Shown here: one piece after another, positions 1 to 13,800 of the stretch | Layout: the number at the start of each line of letters is the position of its first letter | How positions within the stretch are numbered: the first letter of the stretch is position 1 | Program-made: the position numbers and the translations under genes | NCBI RefSeq assembly: GCF_026151205.1 | Contig: NC_087074.1 | Span: 2,482,001-2,542,000 of the forward strand | Direction: 5' to 3' | Source of the DNA: Bolinopsis microptera | Taxonomy: Eukaryota; Ctenophora; Tentaculata; Lobata; Bolinopsidae | DNA length: 60,000 bases | Notes under the pieces: model-generated | Databases searched by the model: none | What the model was told of the DNA's origin: nothing | Seen by the model: the letters and a program-made list of their open reading frames with translations, nothing else

Positions 1-1851
1 GATTTAAAATCGATTGCTTATGCAAACCATGTTATATTTTTCCAAGATTGCTTAAAGAGTTATTTCATATAATTCATATTTAGTTAACTACTAACTGTTA
101 ACTACTAAATATTAACTACTAATAAATATAAAAGCTGACATAATAATTTCAATTTCGGCTGCAGATCTTTATTTTGCTATTCGTATTGTGTATTGTTATT
201 TACAAAATCCACCATATCTTCTATTCAGCATAATATGATTAGACATGCAAAATTTAGAACTATCAAGTATCAAACGAATACCTCATTACCTCAATCTCAC
301 ACTATTGAATTATTGTCACCATTCATTATATTATATATTATATTTCCAAACCGTGTTTTTGGTTGAATGAACAGAAAACTTCACGTCCTTACTTCTCAGG
401 TCTATCTTAAGCAATGATAGTGATAACATCATCACTGCCTTCCGCTCTCTAGCACAAATAACCATTGGTGAACTATCATGATTATTATGGTGCTCTCCCT
501 GCCCATCTCCTTGTGACATTTATTCTCCTTTAGCCTCTATTCTTCTCCTTCAGCCTCTACTACTCACTCTACTGCCTCATCTTCTGGACGTCATTATCCT
601 AAGTTTAGTTGAGGATTCTCAACACCCACTTTCAAGTTGAGTACTCTTGACCCACTTAGTCCATATGCCTTGCAAACTTACAGCACGTATTTGTAATGGT
701 CTAAGTTCCTAATACTCGCCAAAGATGGATCCTCTAGTTGATCGTAGGTGAAGAGAAAGCGTCACAACAAACTAGGTGGCTGCATTTTGTTTTGATTTTA
801 TTAGGCTCTAGTATTTATCCCTATTGTCTTAAAGTTTTAAGAGAACTCTCCTTAAATCATTTTAATGTAGTCACTCAGATAAGTTTTATAGTTTTACCAG
901 GACACTTCAACAAAGACACATACTCTGCCCACAATAAGGGGCCATAATTTTTTCAATTATGTAACTGTATAGAATTATTATTATTATTATCACTGCTCAG
1001 AATTGTGTAATGCCACTAACATGCAAAAGTATATTATCATGCTCAAGCTCCTTCTGATAAGGTTCTTGGAGTATTTAAACTACCCATGTATATTCATATA
1101 ATTTCAAAGCTTTTACTCATTCGGGAGCTGCATGATGATCACGTGATTCACTTTGTCAACAGTTGCAGGATCTACTCCTCTTGGTATCGGCTGATCAACT
1201 CATTTACTGATTAGATTCTGGCACTCAGCTGCATGCTCTATTAGAGCCAATCAAGCACCCAATCAGGATATTTCACTTTCATTAAATTGCTCATAACACA
1301 ACTTCTGTGACGCTTTAAAGCAAATGAAGTAGTTATCCATTATCCAAATTCAGCATTACATTCATATCTTCACTTTGGGAGCAAGAACAAGCTGATAGCA
1401 TAGAAAATTTTCAAGATATCCCAGACAAATTGTTAAAAAGCATCATGAGGCTGCCACGCTCCACTCAAATAAACTTGAGGTCTTGAAAATATTTCTTAGA
1501 TTCCGAAAGTCATACCATAAAGCTACTGTAAATATTAAATACCGTCACCTTTTTGGGTTATTAGTTGCATTGGGGATCTTTTTTGGACACCCTGGAGTTA
1601 TATTCTTAGATTTTGACATGAATAAGTATCACTTTTCCTCCTTTCTGTTTACTACTAACTATCCCCTTAAGAGGAACAAATTAGATTTCAATCTGCTCTA
1701 AGCTCTTATGCCCAAGGTTTTAACTATAAAATCGTCTTTCTTATTCAGGTAGAGTTAATAACATTGAGCCGAGCCTCTGTAATGGGTCTAATCTTGTACC
1801 AGATTCAACGGTTTACAATTAGATTAAACCTTATAACATAATTTATCTCAG
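1..1851. other. Upstream flank of the RdRP gene, no firm gene
   Basis: No convincing coding region. A weak possible exon lies at about 1352-1481 on the plus strand: an acceptor-like TTCAG, an open frame reading SIENFQDIPDKLLKSIM in part, then a GT. Its phase does not join the first firm RdRP exon at 1852. The bases just before 1852 (a T-rich tract ending CTCAG) look like a 3' splice site, so a 5' non-coding exon or a further upstream coding exon is possible. Confidence 0.4.
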
Positions 1852-4800
1852 ATGCATGATGTCACTTTATTCATAAAGCACTTAGATGTCAGCGTAGACG
1901 AAGACAATGCAAAAGACGTTATTGAAGATTTAATTGATGATACCTCTCTTGAACTAACCCGTGAACCAGAGTTCAAGGACAACAAATATGATACCACCAA
2001 CAGTTTTGAGTATAAACTCACTTCTAAGTCATTTATCGACTATTATGTATTGGTTAAAAAATGGTGCAGTGAAAGGGACTTTGTTGGTTGGCTTAGAGTC
2101 ACCAAAGATGATTCTGATGAGCCTTTGCATTATCGTGCACAGGTATATACCAGGGTTTCTGAGCTATCAATTGGAAACTTTATAGATCATAAGACCTATA
2201 GAAAACACATAAATCTTAAACCAAAACTCTGCAAAAGAATGATACTTGACTTTGAGCATGACATGAAAAAGGTAACATGCTATATTATAACCGATGATGA
2301 ATGGTATAAACTTTTGTTCGAATACAGATCTGTGGAAGGTTTTGTTATAGGTGATATATTTCATGAAGACTTTTCGATGTATTTACCGATAAGAAATCCA
2401 CCAAAAGTTTGGAGAGCTTTCAAGTCAGATGTTGAACATCAGAGAAAAAATACACTGAGGAATCATCCGGATAGCAAACTGTGGCCAGAAAGCAAGATTC
2501 AAGAAAACATCATCAAATACGTTCGTTGGTACCGTCATAATGCTGTTGGAGAATGCAACCCTGAAGAGTTTGGTCGCTGTTCAGTCTTTCAATTTTGTAT
2601 CGGTAATCAAGATGATGATGATGATCAGATCACATTTTCCCATACACAAGTAATTGCAGGCTTTATAAAACACAGTTATGTAGCATATTTTTCACCGATT
2701 GAAGAGGAACCTGCCACGGCATTCAGGAGCAACACTGTGGAAAAGCTAGTGTCTGTTATACCGGATCAAATAAGCAATGCTAAAAATAGATTCTCTATTC
2801 GTTATGGATTACTGATGCTAGTGTCAAAAGGCACAAGGTTTACAGACAAATTTGATATGGGTGGCGAGGTATTCAAATCACTGAAAGACTTGATCATTGG
2901 CTTGAAGCACGAAGCTGATATTGAACCCTTGATAAAATCTTTTGATATACTGTGTCAAAAACTTGACAGAAGAAGGTTCATTGATATTCCTAACGAACTT
3001 AAAACTCTGTTTGAACAAGAAAAAATAAGGATGAACGACAGAGATTCTTTGGGCGAGAAGGCCTTGAAAATTAAGTTGTTTTCCATCAGAAGAATAGCAA
3101 TAACTCCTGCCCGAATTTTATTTCAACCTCCAGAGTTGAATACGTCAAACAGGGTTATCAGAGAGTTCGATCATGACAATTTTGTGAGAGTAAGCTTCAG
3201 AGATGAGGACTTTGGGCCACTCAATCTTAATTGGGAGTACGATAAACATCACAATGCAAGCGATCCTATTATAAATTCTGTAAGTTATCAATATAGCTTA
3301 AATTTATGGTATCCTTTATGGTATCCTTATTACTAAATAATAATGTGATGATATTATGCTAAAGTGTATATATATACTTAATTCACCCTTCTTAAAACTC
3401 CTCCTTTTAGTTGATAAAGAGGATATCAGATTTGTTCCACAATGGAATACAGATAGGTGATAAGGGTCGTTGTTATCGCTTTCTTGGTTGTTCTAACTCT
3501 CAGTTAAGAAGTGCGGGTGCGTGGTTTGTTTCTGAGAGTGGCTCTAGATGTACAGGTAAACTGGATATCATTAACATTATTTTATTGCTTTTCTTTTATC
3601 TGATTAATCCACTATGTATTATTAGTATTACACAGCATATAGTCATAATTGGCAATCTTAATAAATTAGCTTGGTCTGTGTAACATGTAATCTAATGCCC
3701 CTAATTAATTAAATACTCTAATTTTCAGTGCAGAATATTCGGGACTGGATTGGTGATTTTAGCCATGAACGGTGTCTTGCTAAATATGTTGCACGATTGG
3801 GTCAAGCTTTCACCACAACAGAAAGTAGCCTTATCCAAGATGCAGAGGAAAATCTTATTGATGATATAGTAACCGAAGATGGAAAGTACACTTTCAGTGA
3901 TGGTGTGGGGAAAATATCTAAACCAATTGCTGTAAAGGTATTATATGTTGGCTGATGCAACAACATTTTACCGAAGTTCTGCTTATAAATTTTACGAATT
4001 CAAGTATTGAAATGAACAGACATTTTCATTTTAATGTCAAAAGTTGACTATCAAGTGACTAACGAACCAACATTTGCTCATTATTATGCCTTATAAAGCC
4101 TTTTTAAGATAAAAGAAGACAGAGAAATGGAATACTTGCCGTCAGCATTCCAGATAAGGTATGGTGGCTGCAAGGGTATGGTAGCTTACGACCCTACTCT
4201 TGATGATTCTAGGAAAATCATTCAAGTAAGCGAGCTTCTTATTTTCTTGTGTGTTTTTTAAGAATTAGTGTTTTTGATGAATTCAATTATGATTTCACAT
4301 ACCTTGCCATTTGGCCCTGAACGGTTAAAAATGATCAATACCATTTATCAGATAAAATTTAAGTATCAATAAACAATACGGTAACTATTAATTAATAAAC
4401 AAATTTTAGGTGAGGCCAAGTATGAAGAAGTTTGAAAGTAATCACAAGGATATTGAATACTGCAAAGCTAGCAAACCTAACCTTCTCTACATGAATAGAC
4501 AGGTACTGTGAAACTGGCAAACCAAACCTACTCTACTACTCTAACTCAGCCATTGGTTTTCACTTTCTAACAGGGGCAAAAGGAAATCGCGGCATGTGCG
4601 GAATCGAGATTTTTCCCATTATTTGCGATTAAAAATCGCGGTATCGCGATTTTTGGGCAAAATAATCGCGATTTTCTTTTGTCCCTGCTTCTAACAAATG
4701 ACAGAGATTTGATTGGTCGTATCAGAGAAATCTGACGTCTCTAACAACCACTATTATGTTAATTGATTAGTGACGTGTTATTAACTTGGGTGTTGTTTAA

Positions 4801-7800
4801 GTCCCTGTAATAATTGAGTATTTCAGCATGAGCTCATTTTCAAGTTTTGTTTCAAGGGCAGGTGGATCCTTATTAATTTAATGAGATGGTTGCAGGCATT
4901 TCTTTTCAGGTTATATGGTTGCTAAGAGGGTATCTAGTGCCTGAAATAGAGTTTATCAACCTACAGAACGATACTCTGCTCGGACTGGCTAACTCACTGA
5001 TGGATCCTGAGGAGGCCTCTAGCAGTCTCATGGACTTCCAGGGTGATGGTATCTTCAAAAGAGTGTTAGATTCCGGGATTGACTTGACTCAGGAGCCCTT
5101 TCACCGTCTCCAGCTTCTCGCTCTCTACAGATTCCACGTTAAAGAGGTTTCAAATTAATCGAATTGCAAGAATATTTAATCATAATTGTATGTTGTGTTT
5201 ATTTACACAAACACTTACTAAGTTTAAATCTCCTAACACTTTTGAGACTTAGCACAGCTACGTCAAGTGCGCTCAGTCGGGAAGTTTTTCATCGTTCAGT
5301 AAGGATTAAAGTCATGAAACCTGTTACAATAAAAACACAAAATATATTCGGTAGGATACTTTAAAATAAAATCATCCATCATGCGTATAATTACACATAT
5401 CGTCATCATATAGCAAGGAAATCCATAAATCAAAATGTAATGACTAAACTCTATCAAGAAACGGTTCTAGTGAGAACCGGACAACATTCAATTTCGGAGT
5501 ATATATTGTATATCCCTTTTTCTTGACATCTACTGAACTTCTGTCATTGAGAGAACCACCAGAATCTGCAAGGCACTAAGCACTAACGCAGTAAAGATAA
5601 CAGGCAGTAGCGGTGCAAAGGATACCATGGCCGTCCCAACCACACCTCCAACTAATCCCATAGCCATAGCAACACAGGAGCCTAGAGCTAATCTGTCCGC
5701 TCCGAAGTAATTTATGTCGTAGAGTATGTAAGAATATGACATAGCACCGATCCCATACAAGAATTTGACGATGAAGTTGGTCGTAATGAATATTTCAAGA
5801 TGATCTTGTGCAAGCATGCCTCCAAAGCTCGCCACGTTCAGTATGGCAACTATCACCTGCATTTTTCGGAAACTGATATTTTCTCTGGTGAAGTGCACGA
5901 ATAACCGTCCGAGGATAGCTGCGGATGTGACAAGAGCCAGTAGCAGGAGTTCCGGTCCTTGAGTCACCGTCACAGAGCAGTCGGTGTTTGGTAAGGCCTC
6001 CTTGATCTTTAAGGTCTGGATCAACCTTGGAACGAGGAGAATAGTAAGCCAGCCCTGGAACGTGTTAATTCCTGCGAAAATTCCTAGTTTTGAAGTTCTG
6101 GTAACAAAAGTTGGAATAGTCATTGTTTCTTCCTCCATGACTTTTTGGTTTTGTTCGTTCCCTTTATGTCCCGTTTCCGCTCCTGAATTTTCTGCAAAAC
6201 ATAAGTGGAGCATAAAAATTGGTGGTATGAAGAAAGGCAATGACGTCAGAAGAATAAATAACCTCCATCCTACTACGTCTAACAGCAGGTATCCCAGAAA
6301 AGCCAACCAGACTCCTCCGACACTGTACATTATGCACGAAATCATCACTATCTCGTCAAGAATGGTCTTATTGGAGACCTGCTCAGCGATCATGATGCAA
6401 TGGACTGAATAATTAAGTCCAACACAGAACCCGATGAGAGCTCTAGAAAGGAGAAGCGTGGTGTAGTTACCTACTATAGCACAGGCAAGTGTGCTGATAA
6501 CGCTCAGATAAAGGGAAAACAGGGTCAACGCTTGACACCCAAACCTGCAAAATCAAATTTTAGTAAAACTAGTAGTGCAGTAGTAGGGTTCGCCCGAGAC
6601 TTCGCTGCAATGGACAGCTTCTCATTTAACCCTCACACACGATTTCTCGAATATTCGGCTGAGTAGACCGGGGGGCTGCATAGACCACTCAGGATCTTTA
6701 GCTGAATGTCGACGACACTCACCCCACGACTAGGCAGGCAGTGGGTTTCGAACTCGCAATCTCACGATTACAAATCCGATGATTAACCAACTACGCTACC
6801 TGGCCGTTTAAGAAATTAACTTTTTTATATTAGCAAACCTGCGGGCCAATATTCCTGAGATAACAACAGCGACAGCTAAAGTGAAGTACTGTATGCAGTC
6901 CAGTATTGATTCCTTCCATGGAGAAAGTTCGATTTCGCACGATACTTGTTGTGTTATCACTCCTGTATAAGGGCTTTTTTAGTTTTTGGCGATCATTTTT
7001 TGATTCATCAGCTTTAACACTAATACAATTTTAGTGAAATGCATTTTGTGATCCCCTGAGAGACAAAGCTTTTCGAAGACTAATGAAATTGTTTTATATG
7101 AATTTCGACTTATCCAGCAAGTGATCTGGAATGTATTGTATTGGACGAACCGGGCAAATAGGTTTCCACTCCATCTCCAAGATTAACGACGACACCAAAT
7201 ACTAACAGAAGCTTATCCTTTGTTGTCCAATACTTTTCTCGTTCGACTAATACGTCAGTTTCATCTCCACTGTCATGTTCGAGCTCGAGGTCAGGACTGA
7301 TCATCTAGTTCCAAATACATACCTTATCGGACTTTATTCAAACGGAAATTAATTGGACGCTGGAGGCCCTAGCGTTTATTTAAATGTCCGTTCAAATAAA
7401 GTCCGACAAGGGTAGTTAAATTAAATACATTAGATGAATACCTTTGAGGGTTCATTTTACTGTCCGTTCCCGCAATGTCGGGTCAAATAACGTCCGACGC
7501 ACTTCTTGGCGTCGATAACTACTAGAAGTCAAAATCAGATAAAACGGCAACTGTCATCATGCTAGAAACTTCTTAGAGAGTTAAAGACAGGGGTGTAGGA
7601 AGAGGGGGGGGGGGGGGGGGGGTGACCGCCCCTCATAAAATCTTGGCAAGGGGCGGAAAGTGACCAACATTTTTAGGCTCATTTGGCCAATCCACCATTG
7701 CATTATCCAAATTGCCTTACTGCTAAAGACAAAGTGTAGTCCAAATTTACATTCCCTATTTCTAGAATTCCTTCCTTTAAGCAAATTGTCCAAAAAATTG

Positions 7801-10800
7801 CAGATTCTCCCTCTTTGCAATTTCATTAACAATAAAACTTTTCTAATTAGAACCTCGGTGAACTGAACTCTGTTGACCAACTGTTTAAATCAGTCGCATA
7901 CTGATTTTTCCTGCCTACACCCGTCAGCATTTCTATACGAAAAAATTACGTACTGATCAACTCAAAACGTGAAAAATCGAAAATAAGTTCATAATTTAGT
8001 TATAAATTGGGAATGATATGGTTTATTAAGTATAACTGTGGTCAGTTTACTACCGCCCTCATCAGATACGAATTTCAAATGTAGCAGTGCGGGGGGGGGG
8101 GGGGGAGGGGGGGGGGGGGGGGGGGGGGGTAATTAGAGGAGTAATTAGTCCTAAGACCCACTATTTAGTACCGTGTACTTACTGTTTTTGGGAAATGGGC
8201 AAATTATACCCACTATTTAGCGCCATGTACTGACTGTTTTTCTGGGAAATGAGCAGCAGACCCACCACTTAGTACACAAGACGTAGTAACTGCGTTTTGG
8301 AAGAAAATATGACCCACCCACCACTTAGTACACAAGTAGTCATTTTTTGCCTCGACTGTGCCCCAAGTGTGCCCCAACTGTATTTGCCCCAAATATGTCC
8401 CAAGTAACTTTTTGCCCCAAGTATGCCCCAGGAAATTCAATTTTGTGCCCAAAGTGTGCCCAAAGACGTGTGCCTAGCAAGATTACCAAATTGCATACTG
8501 TGGCATTTCAACTGCGATAGTGAAGTCCCGGCAGTAGGCACGGGTTACACTAGTAATTTAAATAAAACAGGCGTAAATAACTTTACGAGAGGAGGTGGTC
8601 ATGGTTTAATGAACAATGGAATTAACAATGCTCAAGTTAATTAGGTAAAACAAACCATGTGATTTGGTGAATCCACTAATTGAGTCTTGCACGTTATTTC
8701 ATGTTGTTTAGTTCGGGGTATCGGGGCAGTTGTCGGGGATCGGGGAAGTTGAGAATTGCCCCCCCCGGCCCCCCCCCCCCCCCCATTACAGCATGGTACT
8801 TTTAACAGTAAATAAGTATTACTTAAAGTATAGTACGTTGACATGGAGTGGCGCTTAGGGTTACTGATAAGGAGATAAGCACTTCTGGCTACCCCAAAAC
8901 TGGGAGTAACCTACTCTTCTTATCTGATAAAGATATCGTTTTATGCGACAAAGTTTATCTAGAGGATGAAACGATTATCCTAGGCATAGAGGGTTTATAT
9001 AGTTTCATAGTGTGACATATTTTACATCATCGTGCCATTCAGTAGGGTCACTTAAATTTACCAATATCCTCAAACTTCAATGAACGTGTCCTTAAGTAAA
9101 CTATTAACTAAACACACTTGGGGCACACTTGGGGCACAAAGTTACTTGGGGTAAATACAAGTTTGCCTCAAGTTACTTGCTTTAAGTCATTTTTTGCCTC
9201 GACTGTGCCCCAAGTGTGCCCCAACTGTATTTGCCCCAAATATGTCCCAAGTAACTTTTTGCCCCAAGTATGCCACAGGAAATTCAATTCTGTGCCCAAA
9301 GTGTGCCCAAAGACGTGTGCCTAGCAAGATTACCAAATTGCATACTTTGGCATTTCAACTGCGATAGTGAAGTCCCGGCAGTAGGCACGGGTTACACTAG
9401 TAATTTAAATAAAACAGGCGTAAATAACTTTACGAGAGGAGGTGGTCATGGTTTAATGAGCAATGGAATTAACAATGCTCAAGTTAAAGAGTTAATTAGG
9501 TAAAACAAACCATGTGATTTGGTGAATCCACTAATTGAGTCTCGCACGTTATTTCATGTTGTTCGGGGTATCGGGGCAGTTGAGAATGCCCCCCCCCCCC
9601 CCATTACTGCATGGTACTTTTAACAGTAAATAAGTATTACTTAAGGCTGGGGGTTCACCCTGAATTTTTTGTGAAACTTGGTTTCGAGATAGCAGTTGAC
9701 CAACAAACTAGGACCGGTGACCGAACTTTTGAGGGGGTCCCGGACCCCAACCGCCAAACGGTGCCCGCGGGGCAGCCACGCCCATATTTGGTCCAAATTA
9801 GGCCCAATTTAGCCAAATACCCTGAACATGCCCAAAACCCAGATTTTAGGTGCTCTACTTGTAGCTAGTGGTCCCCTGAACTCGTATATGAATTTTCATC
9901 AAGATTGGACAAAAAATGACTGAGTTATGAGCCAAAAACCATATGACCATATTTGGGCATACGCACCAAATTTGATCGATTTTGGCCCATAAATTGGTCA
10001 AATATCAATATTTTTGAATGAAACCAACTTTATATGGAATATAAGCCTATACTACAGATTCTCTATGATTATCAGCTCAATATCTACCTAACTGTGGATT
10101 CTGTGTTCAAATAGTTGCAAAAAATGAACAAAATCGCCCATATCTCAGTTCGCGATATTTGCAAAACTGACTTCGCTCAAAACAATAGAACTCAATAGGG
10201 TTTCAATATTTTTTCATGAAATTTTCAGAATCAACGTAGAATCGCCTCATGACCTTAAGTTTTGTATTAGAATTTTGAGTTAGGCCTTTAAAAAAATTTG
10301 GCGGCCAAATTCTGAAATTTGCCGGGCATTTTTCAGAATTTGGCCGCCAAATTTTTTTAAAGGCCTAACTCAAAATTCTAATACAAAACTTAAGGTCATG
10401 AGGCGATTCTACGTCGATTCTGAAAATTTCATGAAAAAATATTGAAACCCTATTGAGTTCTATTGTTTTGAGCGAAGTCAGTTTTGCAAATATCGCGAAC
10501 TGAGATATGGGCGATTTTGTTCATTTTTTGCAACTATTTGAACACAGAATCCACAGTTAGATAGATATTGAGCTGATAATCATAGAGAATCTGTAGTATA
10601 GGCTTATCTTCCATATAAAGTTGGTTTCATTCAAAAATATTGATATTTGACCAATTTATGGGCCAAAATCGATCAAATTTGGTGCGTATGCCCAAATATG
10701 GTCATATGGTTTTTGGCTCATAACTCAGTCATTTTTTGTCCAATCTTGATGAAAATTCATATACGAGTTCAGGGGACCACTAGCTACAAGTAGAGCACCT

Positions 10801-13800
10801 AAAATCTGGGTTTTGGGCATGTTCAGGGTATTTGGCTAAATTGGGCCTTATTTGGACCAAATATGGGCGTGGCTGCCCCGCGGGCACCGTTTGGCGGTTG
10901 GGGTCCGGGACCCCCTCAAAAGTTCGGTCACCGGTCCTAGTTTGTTGGTCAACTGCTATCTCGAAACCAAGTTTCACAAAAAATTCAGGGTGAACCCCCA
11001 GCCTTAAAGTATAGTGCGTTGACATGGAGTGGCGCTTAGGGTTACTGAAAAGGAGATAAGCACCTCCGGCTACCCTAAAACTGAGAGTAACCTACTCTTC
11101 TTATCTGATAAAGATATCGTTATGCGACAAAGTTTATCTAGAGGATGAAACGATTATCCTGGGCTTAACTGGGTTTATATAATTTCATAGTGTGACACAT
11201 TTCACATCTTCGTGCCATGCAGTAGGGCCATTAATATTTACCAATATCCTCAAACTTCAATGAACGTTCACTGTCCATATAGTACTATTATAATAGGGTA
11301 CTATAATTAGTACTATTATAGGGTCACTAGGGCGAAGTTTGTTGACATATCAACATTAATATTATTGTGCTTCCAACTAATTATATCCATTCCATTGGTC
11401 TCGACGTGATGAGGGACAGTCTACACGTCTTAGAGTAAATTTATACTGACAGCTTCAAAAGTTCGAACTGGAATATTGAACAATTGAGTTGTGGGTATGG
11501 GAGCATTCACATATTATGACGTCAGCAGCCGAGGGTAAAGGGCGCCATCAATTATTTAATTCAGAATATCTCGCAAAACAACTTTGCGCAGGCTAGTTAG
11601 GAACGTGGGCGACATTGATATTGGCGCACGGGCAAGTACGCAGGTAGGCAGGCACGCACGACGGTTGCAAAGCTACCATGTACAAACAAAATCTCGTTCG
11701 CCAACCCTTGTCCTTGACTCTTTTGTACCTTTGGCACTTTTAGTCATGGATCGGAAAAAAATAGATAATGGGATTTTTCAAGATACTATAAAAAACTTCA
11801 CTATCAAAGTATTCTCATAATAACTCTATATAACCAGGTCCTGGACCGGACGAGAATAAAGATGCCGGCAGAGATAGGACGTCAAATGCTGGGAGTGATG
11901 GACGAGACTGGGACTTTAGAGTATGGGGAGGTGTTTGTGCAATACTCCCCCGTAATAGCCGCACCAGGGGTAAACTCTTTACTGTTTTCAAAAACTATTT
12001 GCAGCGGCTATTACCCTCTGTTTTTAATACTTCTTTTAATACTTCTTTACGTTTTAGGATTAAATATTAACATTGATGATGAATATCTAAAATATATGGC
12101 TAAAATGAGTATTTTAATAACAATATTAATTCAATCCTAAAATGTGCCATATAATAATATTAAAACCGATTATTAAAACCGTAATATTAAAACCGTTATA
12201 TAGATGTACTTAACAAACTTCTAATCGGCCATGTAAGCCGGAAAATGTGTTGCCGTAAAAGATAAGCAATGTTATCACTCAGAATCAACCCAGTTACAAT
12301 ACCTTAAATTATGGGGAGAACAGATTTAAATAGTCATTCCATCACAACCTAATGATACTAACAACCATATTGTCCAGCATGATTTGACAATACTAAAGGG
12401 GAAGCTGTTCATAACAAAGAATCCTTGTGTCCACCCTGGAGATTTGAAATCCTTCACAGCGCGAGATGTTCCTGCGTTACATCACATGTTTGATGTGGTG
12501 GTGTTTCCTAACAAAGGGGAACGTCCTCATCCCAGCGAACTCTCTGGTTGGTCGTGGTGTGAAACCACTGTATAATAGTTGAAATGTCTGGACGTTTATT
12601 CAAAATGTAACCCCCTTCTATCCAGTCTATTAAAAGTACACAGTGGTGATTTTAAGATTTTTTCCTTTAAACAATATTTCCATTTTCCAGGTTCGGATCT
12701 AGATGGAGACGAATATTTTGTGTGTTGGTCGGAGAATTTGCGCCCAAGGATCAAAAATAAAACGCCAGGGAATTACGAGGCTGCTAAAACGCAATTAGAA
12801 CCTAATGCGATCACCTCAGTTCAGCTCACCAACCAAGTCGTTAAACATATCACCAAACCTAACAACCTTGGTTTGTGACAAGTACTTATGATTTTATATT
12901 ATGTAATAGAGAGATACAAGTGATTATTTGAGGGGGAGAATTATAGTATATAAGAATTATAGTATATAATTATAGTACTCTAGCGACATAATATAATAGA
13001 AATAGCATTATAAAATATTGTTATAATTGGAAGACGCCCAAAAGTAATAGATAGATCTGTCCAGCATGTTTTATAAATCGCCGGTTTGCGAGCCTTCAAT
13101 CAATAGAGGACTGCAGTTTACCATAAGTAATAGGCATATATCGTATCCGTACTGAAAAAAAACCTCAAAACATAATTTAGTTTAAACCAGGAAAGATAAG
13201 TAATGCACACTCTGTACATTGCGACCTGGGATCTGTTGACGACGAGAAGCCTATCAGACTCGCAAAGGAACATAGCATTGCTGTGGACTACCCAAAAACT
13301 GGTTGGTATCTGATATTTACTTTTGGTCACATAGCATTGCTGTGGACTACCCAAAAACTGGTTGGTATCTGATATTTACTTTTGGTCACATAGCATTGCT
13401 GTGGACTACCCAAAAACTGGTTGGTATCTGATATTTACTTTTGGTCACGTGTTAGCTGGTTTGCAGATTATTATATTTTATGACACTCGACGGGCACCAA
13501 CTAATAAGTTTCTAAAATTAATCTTACAATTATTTTCATCTGATAATCTCATTGCTAATAATAATTTGTATTTTTCTGACCAACATTTCCACGTTTTGCA
13601 GGTGTAGCAGAGAACTTTGAGAGGGACCTGAGAGTATACGAGTATCCTGACTGGATGGAGAAACCTGACAAACCCTGTTACAAGTCAACCAGTGTTATTG
13701 GGAGCTGTTACCGGATATGTCGCTCTCTTGCTGCTGTAAGTGTTGGTTTCTTTACATTTTAAAATTATCATTATCTCGTTAAGTTGATGTAGTTTATACT

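Noticed and set aside
6730-6806. A functional tRNA gene
   Set aside because: Poor acceptor and anticodon stems and an attached body indicate a SINE.
9611-11025. Two similar 81-85-codon genes
   Set aside because: They are the two mirror-image arms of the foldback element.
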